Positions 7,185 through 15,329 are shown, numbered from the stretch's first letter. The stretch: DNA of 42,988 nt from CAYRHN01 sp964424115 (GCA_964424115.1 CAYRHN010000022.1:1-42988); one strand, 5' to 3'. Notes: generated by a model not told the origin, from the letters alone. Numbers and translations are program-made.

Positions 7185-8006
7185 TTACAATTCCTCTTTC
7201 TCGAACCGCCGGACCGCAATATAAAGAAAGACGACAATGAACAGGATGGTACACAGCACCGGCATGAAGTTCAAGCCCTCTTTGCCCATGGCCAGGCCCA
7301 TCGCCAGCGAAATACCGTTCTGTTCCGGCGAGACGGTGAGGCCCCAATGGGTGTAGTTGGCAATAGCCGGGGCAAGGCCCAGGAAAAGCTGGTAGCCAAA
7401 GATCAATCCCATCGGCAGGCCGATCACCAGCCCGCGCGCACTGCTGAGGGTGCTGAGCATGATCGCCAGCGCCAGGTAGAAGATGATCTGCAAAAAGCCC
7501 GCCAGCGTACCGGCTAAAAACTGCAGGATATTGACCGGAACCCCGGCCAGGGCGAACAATCCAACACCCACGACCATCGGGATCAGCACCATGGAGACCA
7601 GGATGCCGAGCGCGTTGGGAAAGAACTTAGACAGGATATAGCCCGTGCGCGAAACCGGTTTGGAGAGCAGCCAACCTGCGGTGCCTTTCAGCTTTTCATC
7701 CAGGATGGCGTCCTGCCCGGCGATGACCGCGCCGACCGCCGGAGCCATGCCGAGTATCATGAAGAACATGGTAAAGCCCAATGATTGATTCACCACCACC
7801 GCAAGATGCTTCTCCTGGGCATCGATCTGCGGCACCATGAACAAGACCATCGCCAACATGCCGTCGATGATGGCGATCCAGATCAACGCCTGGTGCCACC
7901 AGGTTCCAGTCTTGAACCAGGACGCCAACTCGTTGCGGGACAAGTTGCGGTAGCCCTGCAGTTCGCCCTCGTTCTTCGCGGGGATCAATTCTCTGTTACC
8001 GGCCAT
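7185..8006 (-). CDS. ABC-2 type transporter permease
   Basis: A 273-residue permease with six hydrophobic segments (starting near residues 40, 78, 125, 160, 195 and 245) and the ABC-2 organisation, including the AVGAVIAGQDAILDEKLKGTAGWLLSKPVSR loop (partly quoted) typical of Nos/YhaP-like permeases. It partners the ATPase encoded immediately upstream, whose 3' end it overlaps by 11 nt. GGAGGG within that gene serves as its ribosome site. The pair presumably exports an unknown substrate. Confidence 0.88.
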   Translation of the reverse strand: MAGNRELIPAKNEGELQGYRNLSRNELASWFKTGTWWHQALIWIAIIDGMLAMVLFMVPQIDAQEKHLAVVVNQSLGFTMFFMILGMAPAVGAVIAGQDAILDEKLKGTAGWLLSKPVSRTGYILSKFFPNALGILVSMVLIPMVVGVGLFALAGVPVNILQFLAGTLAGFLQIIFYLALAIMLSTLSSARGLVIGLPMGLIFGYQLFLGLAPAIANYTHWGLTVSPEQNGISLAMGLAMGKEGLNFMPVLCTILFIVVFLYIAVRRFEKEEL

Positions 8007-8961
8007 GTTCGCTGCCCTCCACGATCTTCAAGAACACTTCTTCCAGGTCAAATTTCTGGCGTCCAAACTCGCTCACCTTCACCCCCGGATCGGCCAAGAC
8101 CAGGCGCAGCAGTTGGTCTTCTGCCGCGGCCTCGTCGGAAACGCTCACCCGCCATAAAGCTGCGTCCTGAACCGGGCTGACCTCCAAATTGGAGACCCAC
8201 GGCTGAGCTGAGACTCGCGAGCGAACATCATCCGCCTGCCCCTTGACCTTGATCTGGTAGACCGCATTGCCCGTCCCGGCCAGCAGTTCCCCGATCGGCG
8301 CCTGGGCAATCAATTCACCCCGGTTGAGGATCGCCACCGTGTCGCTGACGCGCTGAACATCGTCCAGGATATGGGTGGAGTAGAATATCGTCGTGTACTT
8401 GCGCAGGCGCTCCATCACCTCCAGCACATCGTGGCGTCCCTGGGGATCCAGGCTGGCAGCCGGCTCATCCAGGATGAGCAGGTCGGGGTAGTTGACCTGC
8501 GCCTGCGCAATGCCCAAGCGCTGCACCTCCCCGCCAGAAAAGCCTTTGATCGTGCGGTCAGCCTTGTCATCCAATCCGACCAGCTCCAAGGTTTCCTGGA
8601 TGCGCTCCTCGATCTTATCCTTGGGGCCGCCGAAGAAGAAGTTGACCGTGAAGCGCAGCACCTCGCGGGCCGTCATGTAATCATAATAGCGCGGCGTCTG
8701 CGAGAGATAGCCCACCCGCTTGCGGATGGAAACGCTTTCGCGCTGGATATCGTGACCGAAGACCTGGGCCGTGCCGTTGGTCGGCGCAGCCAGGCCGAGC
8801 AGCAGGCGAATAGTAGTGGTCTTGCCGGCACCGTTGGGACCCAGAAAGCCAAAAATGGAGTGCTGGCGGACCTGTAAGTTGAGCGACTTAAGCGCCTGCA
8901 CGCCTTTATAGGCCTTGCTCAGTCCCTGGGTTTCAATGACCAGAGGAGCAGTTGGTTCCAT
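7996..8961 (-). CDS. ABC transporter ATP-binding protein
   Basis: A 321-residue ATPase with Walker A GPNGAGKTTT (about 41-50), the Q-loop, signature FSGGEVQRLG (about 145) and Walker B LLILDEPAASLDP (about 166-177) followed by the H-loop STH. The 90 residues after the nucleotide-binding domain form the accessory domain common in CcmA-type exporters. The first gene of a two-gene operon with the ABC-2 permease. AGAGG upstream supports the ATG at 8961. No substrate or adjacent regulator is evident. Confidence 0.93.
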   Translation of the reverse strand: MEPTAPLVIETQGLSKAYKGVQALKSLNLQVRQHSIFGFLGPNGAGKTTTIRLLLGLAAPTNGTAQVFGHDIQRESVSIRKRVGYLSQTPRYYDYMTAREVLRFTVNFFFGGPKDKIEERIQETLELVGLDDKADRTIKGFSGGEVQRLGIAQAQVNYPDLLILDEPAASLDPQGRHDVLEVMERLRKYTTIFYSTHILDDVQRVSDTVAILNRGELIAQAPIGELLAGTGNAVYQIKVKGQADDVRSRVSAQPWVSNLEVSPVQDAALWRVSVSDEAAAEDQLLRLVLADPGVKVSEFGRQKFDLEEVFLKIVEGSEHGR

Positions 8962-8984
8962 AAAGACCTCTTTCTTTTATAATT

Positions 8985-8999
8985 ATTCAAGAATTGAAT
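8985..8999. promoter_or_regulatory. palindrome upstream of the ABC operon
   Basis: ATTCAA and TTGAAT arms separated by 3 bp form a perfect 15-bp palindrome between the ABC operon start (8961) and the divergent TVP38 gene, next to AT-rich -10-like sequence. It has the size of an operator half-turn pair, but no cognate regulator is adjacent. Confidence 0.35.
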
Positions 9000-9079
9000 G
9001 CTATTAAAGTATAAGTCAATTCTCGCCCTTTGCATCAGCCAAAAATACGATTTTTCTCTGACGATGGGGATAATCCCGC

Positions 9080-9085
9080 TATAAT
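9080..9085 (+). promoter_or_regulatory. -10 element of first TVP38 gene
   Basis: Consensus TATAAT, 10 nt before the ATG at 9096, with no Shine-Dalgarno between them. The transcript would have an extremely short leader. No clear -35. Confidence 0.55.
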
Positions 9086-9095
9086 TAACCCGCCA

Positions 9096-9782
9096 ATGAA
9101 AAATAATCTACTCATCGTTTTCCTGCTGATCCTCTTCCTGGGGATCGTAGCGTTCTCAGCCAAAGCGTTCTTTTCCCGCTACCCGGAGCTGACCAGTGAG
9201 AACCTGGATGCCTTCCTGCGCAGCCTGGGAGGATGGGCCGTGGCGGCTTTCGTCTTCACCTATACCATCGCCTCGCCGATCCCCTTCCTGACCCCTTTGC
9301 TTTCGGCCACCGGCGGACTGCTCTTTGGGCCGTGGGCGGGGCTGTTGGTAGTGGTGCTGACCGCCACCGCTACCTCGCTGATCCCTTTCTCCATCGCCCG
9401 GCAATTGGGGCGGGAATGGGTGCAGGCTAAGTTAAAAGGCGGCAAGGTCGAGAACTTCATCTTGCGCATCGACGGGGGTAAAGGGTTCAGATTCACCCTG
9501 CTGCTCAGGCTGGTGGCCGTGTTGCCCTTCGAGATGCAAAACTATATTGCCGGGGTGAGCAAAGTGGATCTGGTTCCCTATTTAATGGCCACGCTGGTTG
9601 GCATTTTGCCGCTGCGCTTCGGACTGGTGCTGGTCGGAACAGCCGCCCGCCAACCCGGAAGCTGGCAGTTCATCGCTTCGTTGGCTTTGCCGGCCCTGGC
9701 ACTGCTGATCCCGACGGCAGTGGTGCTGATCCAACTGCGGAAAAATGAAAAGCCCGACACCGATCCTGATTCGGCCTTATAA
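9096..9782 (+). CDS. TVP38/TMEM64 family membrane protein
   Basis: A 228-residue integral membrane protein of the VTT/SNARE-associated (DedA-related) superfamily. It has an N-terminal membrane helix, the reentrant-loop motifs IASPIPFLTPLLSATGGLLFG (partly quoted) and FSIARQLGREWV, and LRLVAVLPFEMQNYIAGVS near residue 140. Relatives are linked to membrane lipid scrambling, but the bacterial role is unsettled. I start at 9096, at MKNNLL, because upstream codons from 9030 read through a TATAAT promoter. It is closely similar to the next gene, so the pair arose by tandem duplication. Confidence 0.88.
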   Translation: MKNNLLIVFLLILFLGIVAFSAKAFFSRYPELTSENLDAFLRSLGGWAVAAFVFTYTIASPIPFLTPLLSATGGLLFGPWAGLLVVVLTATATSLIPFSIARQLGREWVQAKLKGGKVENFILRIDGGKGFRFTLLLRLVAVLPFEMQNYIAGVSKVDLVPYLMATLVGILPLRFGLVLVGTAARQPGSWQFIASLALPALALLIPTAVVLIQLRKNEKPDTDPDSAL

Positions 9783-9783
9783 T
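9778..9783 (+). promoter_or_regulatory. -10 element embedded in a stop codon
   Basis: TATAAT overlaps the TAA stop (9780-9782) of the first TVP38 gene and lies 13 nt before the ATG of the second. It could let the second copy be transcribed separately with a leader of a few nucleotides. Confidence 0.4.
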
Positions 9784-9796
9784 CCACCTCACACCC

Positions 9797-10453
9797 ATGA
9801 AAAAGAACCTGCCCATCTATATCTTGATCGTCATTTTTGTCCTCATCATCGCGCTCTCGGCCAGGGCTTATTTCTCGCAATACCGCGAATTGACCAGCGA
9901 GAACCTGGATGCCTTTCTGCGGGGATTTGGCCCGTGGGCGCTGGCGGTGTTCATCTTTACCTACCTGATCGCTTCGCCCATCCCGCTCATGGCCACACTG
10001 CTTTCAGCCACAGGCGGGCTGCTCTTCGGTCCGTGGGTGGGGATGCTGGTGGCCATGGGAGCCTCGATCGCCACTTCGCTGGTCCCCTTCTACCTGGCGC
10101 GGCGGCTGGGACGCGAGTGGGTGCAGGCAAAGATGAAAGGCGGCAAACTGGAAAGCTTCCTTGCCCGGGTGGATGACGGCAGCGGCTTCAAGTTCATCCT
10201 GCTTTTACGCCTGGTGGGGGTGTTGCCGTGGGAAATGCAGAATTACGTGGCAGGGGTGAGCAAAGCCAACCTGCCCACTTATTTCCTCGCCACGGTGTTG
10301 GGCATGACCCCCATCACGGTCGGGCTGGTGTTGGTGGGAACCACTGCCCGCCAGCCGGGCTCCTGGCAGTTCATCGCCTCGCTGGCCTACCTGGGGATCG
10401 TCTTTCTGGGCCCAATCCTGGCGGTGTTCCTGCAGCAAAGGAAAAAGGTGTGA
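9797..10453 (+). CDS. TVP38/TMEM64 family membrane protein (paralogue)
   Basis: A 218-residue second copy of the VTT-domain protein. It aligns with its upstream neighbour almost end to end: LTSENLDAFLR, IASPIPLMATLLSATGGLLFGPW (partly quoted), LGREWVQAKMKGGK, MQNYVAGVSKANLP and TARQPGSWQFIASLA recur in the same order. Such pairs may form hetero-oligomers, which is inference. No Shine-Dalgarno precedes the ATG at 9797. A strong bidirectional terminator follows. Confidence 0.88.
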   Translation: MKKNLPIYILIVIFVLIIALSARAYFSQYRELTSENLDAFLRGFGPWALAVFIFTYLIASPIPLMATLLSATGGLLFGPWVGMLVAMGASIATSLVPFYLARRLGREWVQAKMKGGKLESFLARVDDGSGFKFILLLRLVGVLPWEMQNYVAGVSKANLPTYFLATVLGMTPITVGLVLVGTTARQPGSWQFIASLAYLGIVFLGPILAVFLQQRKKV

Positions 10454-10462
10454 GTAATCAAC

Positions 10463-10495
10463 AAAAAAGTTCCAGCCAGAGGCCGGAACTTTTTT
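10463..10495. terminator. bidirectional intrinsic terminator
   Basis: AAAAAAGTTCC (10463-10473) pairs with GGAACTTTTTT (10485-10495), with an inner GCC/GGC extension. The T-run on either strand makes it suitable for both the TVP38 pair and the convergent serC. Confidence 0.9.
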
Positions 10496-10510
10496 AGTTG
10501 TTCAGATATC

Positions 10511-11608
10511 TTACTCGTGTTTGCGCTGGAAGTCGGCCATGAAATCGGCCAGGGCTTTAGCGGATTCGACCGGCAAGGCGTTGTAGATGGAAGCGCGCAG
10601 GCCGCCCACTGAGCGGTGGCCCTTCAAGCCGATAAACTCGGCCTTCTTGGCTTCCTTGACGAACAGCTCTTCCACCTCTTCATTGGCCATGCGGAAGGGG
10701 ATGTTCATGATCGAGCGAGCAGGTTTAACAGCGTGGCCGCGGTAATAGCCGCCGCTCTTGTCGATGGCGTTGTAAATAATCTCGGCCTTTTCATGGTTGA
10801 TCTTTTGGATGCCAGGCAAACCACCAATCTCTTTCAGCCACTTCAACACCAGGCCAACCATGTAGATCGACCAGCAGGGAGGCGTGTTGTGCAGCGAGCC
10901 GCTTTCGGCCAGCAACTTGTAATCCAGCATGACTGGCATCTTCTCCGGCACGCGCGCCAGCATATCCTCGCGGATGACCACCACCACCACACCCGCGGGG
11001 CCGGCGTTCTTCTGCGCCCCGGCGTAGATCATGGCGTACTTGCTAACATCCAACGGCCCGGAGAGGAAGTCAGAGGAAACGTCGCAGATCAACGGCACAC
11101 CGGCCGGGGGTACCGGTTCGGCCTTGAATTCCACACCGTGGATGGTCTCATTGTGGCAGAAATGCACATAGGCCGCATTGGGATCGAATTGGAGTTCGTT
11201 CTGGGCGGGCAGGCGGGTGAAGTTCTCGCCTTCGCCGTTGAAGATGATGTGCGTGGCGCCCAATTTGGAGGCTTCCTTGGCAGCCGTCTTGCTCCATGCG
11301 CCAGTGACGATGTAATCGGCGGAGGCGCCGGCGGGGCGCAGGTTCATCGGCAGCATGGCAAATTGCAGGCTGGCGCCGCCCTGCAGGAACAGCACCTTGT
11401 AATTGGCAGGGATGCCCATCAGCTCGCGCAGATCGGCTTCCGCGGTCTGGATGATGCTTTCGAATTCCTTGGAGCGGTGGCTCATTTCCATCACCGACAT
11501 GCCGCAACCCTGGTAATCCAGCAGCTCGGCCTGGGCTTTTTCAAGCACAGACAGGGGCAGGATGGACGGACCGGCATTGAAATTGTGGACACGCTTGACT
11601 GGACTCAT
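10511..11608 (-). CDS. serC: phosphoserine aminotransferase
   Basis: At 365 residues this has the standard length of SerC, a class-V PLP enzyme that transaminates 3-phosphohydroxypyruvate to phosphoserine in serine synthesis (and acts in pyridoxal phosphate synthesis in some bacteria). Signatures: HNFNAGPSILPLSVL at the start, GMSVMEMSHRSKEF, the substrate/PLP loop QGGASLQFAMLPMNL, and the PLP lysine in YAGAQKNAGPAG. RSVGGLRASIYNA closes the domain. The reading frame stays open far upstream, but that part is only the antisense of the divergent flavoprotein gene; homology and a GAGG upstream fix the start at 11608. Confidence 0.96.
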   Translation of the reverse strand: MSPVKRVHNFNAGPSILPLSVLEKAQAELLDYQGCGMSVMEMSHRSKEFESIIQTAEADLRELMGIPANYKVLFLQGGASLQFAMLPMNLRPAGASADYIVTGAWSKTAAKEASKLGATHIIFNGEGENFTRLPAQNELQFDPNAAYVHFCHNETIHGVEFKAEPVPPAGVPLICDVSSDFLSGPLDVSKYAMIYAGAQKNAGPAGVVVVVIREDMLARVPEKMPVMLDYKLLAESGSLHNTPPCWSIYMVGLVLKWLKEIGGLPGIQKINHEKAEIIYNAIDKSGGYYRGHAVKPARSIMNIPFRMANEEVEELFVKEAKKAEFIGLKGHRSVGGLRASIYNALPVESAKALADFMADFQRKHE

Positions 11609-11778
11609 ATCGTTTTCGCCTCTTTTATTGTGATAGTTGAAGATCGTACTCCATTTGACATCTTTATAATGATACCGCAAGCACGCCGGTTTTGTCACCT
11701 GCTTTTCATCGCCTATCCGGCTTGACAAAGCTCTTAGATTGTTACAGTTCGCGGTACGCCAAATCCCTGAAGAAACAG

Positions 11779-11784
11779 TATAAT
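11779..11784 (+). promoter_or_regulatory. -10 element of the flavoprotein gene
   Basis: TATAAT ends 7 nt before the ATG at 11792 and there is no Shine-Dalgarno, so the start of transcription should fall on or next to the start codon. Confidence 0.6.
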
Positions 11785-11791
11785 TGCCCGC

Positions 11792-12577
11792 ATGAAAATC
11801 CTGGCCTTCCACAGCAGCTACCGCAAGAACGGCAACACTGCGCGCGTGTTGGATCTTTTGGAACAACGCTTCAAGACATTGGCGGCTCAAGCAAACATGC
11901 TGCTGGAATTTGAGGAGATCGCTCTGGCCCAAATGGATATCCGGCCCTGCCGTGGCTGCCGGGCCTGCTTTGACCGAGGCGAAGAAAAATGCCCGGTTCA
12001 GGATGATGTTTTGGTATTGAAAGACAGAATCCTGGCTGCCGATGCAGTCCTGTGGGCCTCGCCGGTCTATGTGGATGATGTGAACGGCACAATAAAAATC
12101 TTCATGGACCGCCTGGCGCACGTCTGCCACCGGCCCCAGTTCGCCGGGATCAGCGCCTTTGCGCTGGTCAGCAGCGGCACCAAATCCACCTCGCACGCCC
12201 TGTCGACCTTCCGTACGGCCTTCATGACCTGGGGCTTCCATCTGCTGGGCGGGGCAGGATTCGTCACCGGCGCCTTGATGAACATCGACGAGATCGAACA
12301 GCGCAACCGGAAGAAGCTGGATAGAACCGCCACGCACATTTTCACCAGCCTGCAGCACAAAGATGCCCTGCGGCCTTCGTTCCTTTCCTTGATGGTGTTC
12401 AAGATCCAGCAGCGCGCCTGGACACTCCACCCGGACGGCTCATTCGACTACACCTACTGGCAGGAACAAGGCTGGCTGGATCCGGACTGCCATTTCTTCA
12501 TTCCCCACCACGCATCCCCGTTCAAGGTCTTCCTGGCGCGGGCGGCCGGGGCAGCCCTTGCGCCTTTCGTCAGCTAG
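11792..12577 (+). CDS. NADPH-dependent FMN reductase / flavodoxin-like protein
   Basis: A 261-residue flavoprotein. HSSYRKNGNTARVL at residues 6-19 is the FMN phosphate-binding loop of the flavodoxin-like fold; CRGCRACFDRGEEKCPVQDD near residue 55 is the Cys-rich segment shared with the iron-sulfur flavoprotein branch; ASPVYVDDVNGTIKIFMDR near residue 90 is the second flavin loop. The C-terminal 80 residues extend beyond the minimal domain. Likely role: NAD(P)H-dependent reduction of flavin or quinone-like substrates. It is divergent from serC. Confidence 0.85.
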   Translation: MKILAFHSSYRKNGNTARVLDLLEQRFKTLAAQANMLLEFEEIALAQMDIRPCRGCRACFDRGEEKCPVQDDVLVLKDRILAADAVLWASPVYVDDVNGTIKIFMDRLAHVCHRPQFAGISAFALVSSGTKSTSHALSTFRTAFMTWGFHLLGGAGFVTGALMNIDEIEQRNRKKLDRTATHIFTSLQHKDALRPSFLSLMVFKIQQRAWTLHPDGSFDYTYWQEQGWLDPDCHFFIPHHASPFKVFLARAAGAALAPFVS

Positions 12578-12605
12578 CCGGTTATACTCATTTCCGAATC
12601 CATGC

Positions 12606-12611
12606 TAAGAT
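12606..12611 (+). promoter_or_regulatory. -10-like element before the SPFH/HTH gene
   Basis: TAAGAT lies 5 nt before the ATG at 12617, again without a Shine-Dalgarno. Confidence 0.4.
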
Positions 12612-12616
12612 AAAGC

Positions 12617-13222
12617 ATGGATATTCTCTCCATCAAGTGGGGGACTGCTCCGCCGCTGCTTAATTCAAGCGGCAAGTTGGTGCGCGCATTTGGCACAGCG
12701 AGTGCCCGGGTGAGCGACCCGCAGCGCTTCGCCGCCGCCTGCAGCGCGGCGGGGATCGCAGCGCAAGACGACCCTGCGCCTGTGTTGCGCGCTTGGATCC
12801 GCGCTGCGTTGAGCGCCTGCCTGGAACTTCCCGCGCAAGACCTGGACGCCCTCAGCCAGGCGGTCCAAGAATCTGTCCGGTCGGAGTTTGAGGCTGCCGG
12901 ACTGGAATTGACAGAACTGGTGATTGAATCCTGGCAAATTGCCGAAAATCCACCTCTTACCAGGGATATGGGCGATCCCGCTCCCATCCCAGCGAGCGGC
13001 TTTTCGTTCAACCTTCCTCCAAGTATGCTGACCAACAACCTCGTCCCGCCGGTGGGGGATTTTGATCTGCCAATGCAGCTTCCCGCCGCAGCGGCTTATG
13101 CGCAAGTGACACCTGAGGAGCTGCTGCGCCTGATCCATGAAGGCGTGCTACCTGCAACAGCCGTAGACGGGCAGTATTACATCCTGCCTTCCAACCTGGA
13201 TAAGTTAAAGGGAACCCCATGA
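12617..13222 (+). CDS. truncated SPFH (YdjI-like) domain fused to excisionase-like HTH
   Basis: A 201-residue protein. Residues 1-38 (IKWGTAPPLLNSSGKLV, then ARVSDPQRF) resemble the start of the SPFH domain of YdjI/virion-core-like proteins, and a helical stretch ending FEAAGLELTELVIESW (about 93-108) fits the end of that domain. The last 35 residues (TPEELLRLIHEGVLPATAVDGQYYI, partly quoted) match the HTH_17/excisionase-type winged helix pattern. A Pro-rich linker joins them. The fusion is unusual; I know no function for it. It shares an ATGA overlap with the methyltransferase gene, so both are probably translated together. Confidence 0.65.
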   Translation: MDILSIKWGTAPPLLNSSGKLVRAFGTASARVSDPQRFAAACSAAGIAAQDDPAPVLRAWIRAALSACLELPAQDLDALSQAVQESVRSEFEAAGLELTELVIESWQIAENPPLTRDMGDPAPIPASGFSFNLPPSMLTNNLVPPVGDFDLPMQLPAAAAYAQVTPEELLRLIHEGVLPATAVDGQYYILPSNLDKLKGTP

Positions 13223-13992
13223 GCGATGAATTCTTAACCTTCAGCCAACCCTGGTACGATGAATTCTACCGCCGCGCGGATAAGAGCCCGACCCACAGCA
13301 AGTTCTGCGAACAGGTGTACGGTCGCGACCTATGCCAGCATGGAATGATGGATATGCAGGAACTGAATTTCCTCATTTCCATGCTCCAGCCTGGCAGCCG
13401 CATTCTGGATGTCGGCTGCGGCAACGGCCGCATCAGCGAATACATCCAGCGCTATTCCAGCGGGCATTTGACCGGGATCGATCTCTCCAAAATGGCGATC
13501 AACCAGGCCAAGACCCGCTACAAAGGCAAGCCGGGATTAGAATTTCACTGCCTGGATATCACCAGCCAGGATCCCCCAGCCGGCCCATACGACGCCGTCC
13601 TGTTGGTCGATTCGATCTATTTCCTGGGCGAACCAACCACCACCCTCCCGCGCCTGGCTGACCTGCTGAAATCCAGGGGACGAATGATCATCAGCGCCAT
13701 GCAAACCCGCGAGAAAGGCGATCCGAAGAATATTCTCCAGGCCGACCACACCTTCCTGGCCAAAGCCCTGGATAAACTAGAATATCGTTGGGCGGCTTAC
13801 GATTTTACCGCCTCGGTGCGCAAGCATTGGTTGAGCAATTACCAAATAGCTGAGGAATTAAAACCGGCCTTCGAAGCAGAGGATAACCTTTTCCTCTACG
13901 AGGCTCGCCATGAAGAGAATGTTCCCTTCAAGAAGCACGTAGAAGAGGAAACCATCACCCGCTATCTCTATGTGATCGATCCTCACAAATAA
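13219..13992 (+). CDS. class I SAM-dependent methyltransferase
   Basis: A 257-residue protein with a Rossmann methyltransferase core: motif I ILDVGCGNGRISEYI (about 68-82), the acidic residue ending beta-2 in LTGIDLSKMAINQAK, and motif IV PYDAVLLVDSIYFLG near residue 130. The N-terminal 65 residues and the C-terminal 60 probably determine substrate, which I cannot identify. It starts in the ATGA overlap with the SPFH/HTH gene and has AAAGGG upstream. Confidence 0.85.
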   Translation: MSDEFLTFSQPWYDEFYRRADKSPTHSKFCEQVYGRDLCQHGMMDMQELNFLISMLQPGSRILDVGCGNGRISEYIQRYSSGHLTGIDLSKMAINQAKTRYKGKPGLEFHCLDITSQDPPAGPYDAVLLVDSIYFLGEPTTTLPRLADLLKSRGRMIISAMQTREKGDPKNILQADHTFLAKALDKLEYRWAAYDFTASVRKHWLSNYQIAEELKPAFEAEDNLFLYEARHEENVPFKKHVEEETITRYLYVIDPHK

Positions 13993-14004
13993 TCAAGTTT
14001 CCCC

Positions 14005-14035
14005 TTGACATTAACGTTACGTCATAGTGTATACT
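14005..14035 (+). promoter_or_regulatory. MerR-type promoter with 19-bp spacer
   Basis: A perfect -35 TTGACA (14005-14010) and -10 TATACT (14030-14035) are separated by 19 bp instead of 17. The spacer contains an imperfect dyad with TGAC and GTCA arms (14006-14009, 14021-14024). Over-long spacers with a central dyad are the hallmark of promoters untwisted by MerR-family activators, so the downstream regulator probably controls itself. The ATG lies 7 nt after the -10. Confidence 0.8.
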
Positions 14036-14042
14036 GGGCGGC

Positions 14043-14810
14043 ATGGAGAAACTCAGCCAAACCCACACCGTTCACCAGCTGGCAGACCTGGCCGGGGTCA
14101 GCGTCCGGACGCTGCACCACTACGACCAGATCGGCCTGCTGCGACCTACGGCGCGCACCAACGCGGGTTACCGCCTGTATGCCGGGGCAGACCTGCTGCG
14201 CCTGCAACAGATCCTCTTTTTTAAGGAAATGGACCTGCCGCTGGGTGAGATCAAAGCCATCCTGGACGATCCCGGGTTCGACGCGGTCCAGGCGCTGCGT
14301 TCTCACCGCCGCATGCTTGAACAGCGCAGGGAACGGCTGGCGCTGCTCCTTAATACCATCGATAAGACCATTCTGTCATTAACGGAGGAAACCATGACGC
14401 CCTTAACCGATAAAGAATTATATGAAGGCTTCACCCAGGAGCAGATCGACGAATATACCAGCGAAGCCAGCCAACGCTGGCCCGATCAATACGCCGAAAG
14501 CAACCGGCGCGTACGGGCCATGTCGCGCGAACAGTGGCAGGCGATCAAAAAAGAAGGCGATGAGGTCACCCGCGGCCTGGCAGCTCTGATGGGTAGCGAC
14601 CCGGCCAGCCAGGCGGTGCAGGCGCTGGTTGCTCGCCATTACGCCTGGGTGGCGCAGTTCTGGACTCCCAACGCTGAAGCCTACCGCGGGCTGGGGCAGA
14701 TGTATACGGAAGATGCTCGCTTCCGCGCCAATTATGACAAGTACCGCCCCGGCCTGGCCGATTTCATGTGCGCAGCGATGAATATCTACGCGCAAAAGAA
14801 CATGAAATAA
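14043..14810 (+). CDS. MerR family regulator with TipAS drug-recognition domain
   Basis: A 255-residue transcription factor. Residues 8-78 form a MerR winged helix (VHQLADLAGVSVRTLHHYDQ, IGLLRPTARTNAGYRLY), followed by a coiled-coil helix to about residue 115 and a C-terminal TipAS domain (ELYEGFTQEQIDEYTSEASQRW in part, GQMYTEDARFRANYDKYRPGLADFM in part). TipAL and Mta are the models: ligand binding, including thiopeptide-like drugs for TipAL, activates a 19-bp-spaced promoter. That promoter lies directly upstream. No obvious efflux target is adjacent, so the rest of its regulon is unknown. Confidence 0.93.
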   Translation: MEKLSQTHTVHQLADLAGVSVRTLHHYDQIGLLRPTARTNAGYRLYAGADLLRLQQILFFKEMDLPLGEIKAILDDPGFDAVQALRSHRRMLEQRRERLALLLNTIDKTILSLTEETMTPLTDKELYEGFTQEQIDEYTSEASQRWPDQYAESNRRVRAMSREQWQAIKKEGDEVTRGLAALMGSDPASQAVQALVARHYAWVAQFWTPNAEAYRGLGQMYTEDARFRANYDKYRPGLADFMCAAMNIYAQKNMK

Positions 14811-14816
14811 ATCAAA

Positions 14817-14851
14817 TTGAGCCGTATGGCGCTCCGCGCCATACGGCTCAA
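14817..14851. terminator. perfect 16-bp hairpin between convergent genes
   Basis: TTGAGCCGTATGGCGC (14817-14832) and its complement (14836-14851) pair perfectly around a 3-nt loop. It sits between the MerR-TipAS stop and the convergent RNHCP gene. T-runs are poor on both sides, but the stem is very strong. Confidence 0.75.
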
Positions 14852-14855
14852 TCCA

Positions 14856-15329
14856 TTAAAATGCAGTCAACAGCATTTCCCTCGAGGATGCCGATCCGAA
14901 CAGACGTGCTCTGACGACCTCGTCATCCGCGGCGCCCAGGGGGTGAAAATCCAGGTGCTTTCCCACCGGGAAAGCAATCCGGGCTGACAACCGAAAGACC
15001 TCATAGATCCTCTCGGCGATATCATCCGCCGCGATGCGGTTCAGCGAGAACTTATTGCATTCCACGCACTGGTGCACCAGCATCAGCTCGCCCTGGCATA
15101 AATGCCCGTATTTCTTATTCCGCCGCTTAAAGGTCAGGCCAACTGGCCGCATAGCGCCCTTGCAGGCGCACAGGCGGTCACCCGCCTCATACAGGTCCAG
15201 GTGGCGCGACCACAAGCAGTAAGGGCAGTGATTGCGGTTATTCACCGCGCTTAACGTGATATCTGCGGAGACGACCACACGGCAATGAATGCAGCGAAAA
15301 TCTCCGAAGGTGTTCGAACGGAAACTCAT
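14856..15329 (-). CDS. RNHCP-domain zinc-ribbon protein
   Basis: A 157-residue protein named for its NRNHCPYCLWSRHLD motif (near residue 31). Three Cys pairs are visible: CIHC at about 13-16, CPYC near 35, then CACK and, later, CVEC near residue 88, consistent with zinc ribbons. The function of RNHCP proteins is unknown. Its ATG overlaps the rsgA stop (ATGA, 15326-15329), so it is made from the same mRNA and is presumably tied to ribosome assembly or ribosome stress. The C-terminal 50 residues lack Cys and are less recognisable. Confidence 0.85.
   Translation of the reverse strand: MSFRSNTFGDFRCIHCRVVVSADITLSAVNNRNHCPYCLWSRHLDLYEAGDRLCACKGAMRPVGLTFKRRNKKYGHLCQGELMLVHQCVECNKFSLNRIAADDIAERIYEVFRLSARIAFPVGKHLDFHPLGAADDEVVRARLFGSASSREMLLTAF

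Noticed and set aside
10616..11725. 369-codon plus-strand ORF opposite serC
   Set aside because: Shadow of serC; its His-rich, low-complexity composition is not that of a real protein.
11722..11727. Perfect TTGACA upstream of the flavoprotein gene
   Set aside because: No -10 hexamer lies 16-18 bp downstream; the TATAAT before the ATG is about 50 bp away, so the two do not form one promoter.
11609..12430. Long N-terminal extension of the serC reading frame
   Set aside because: It is the antisense of the flavoprotein gene at 11792-12577, has no SerC homology and reads across an intergenic region; SerC begins at 11608.
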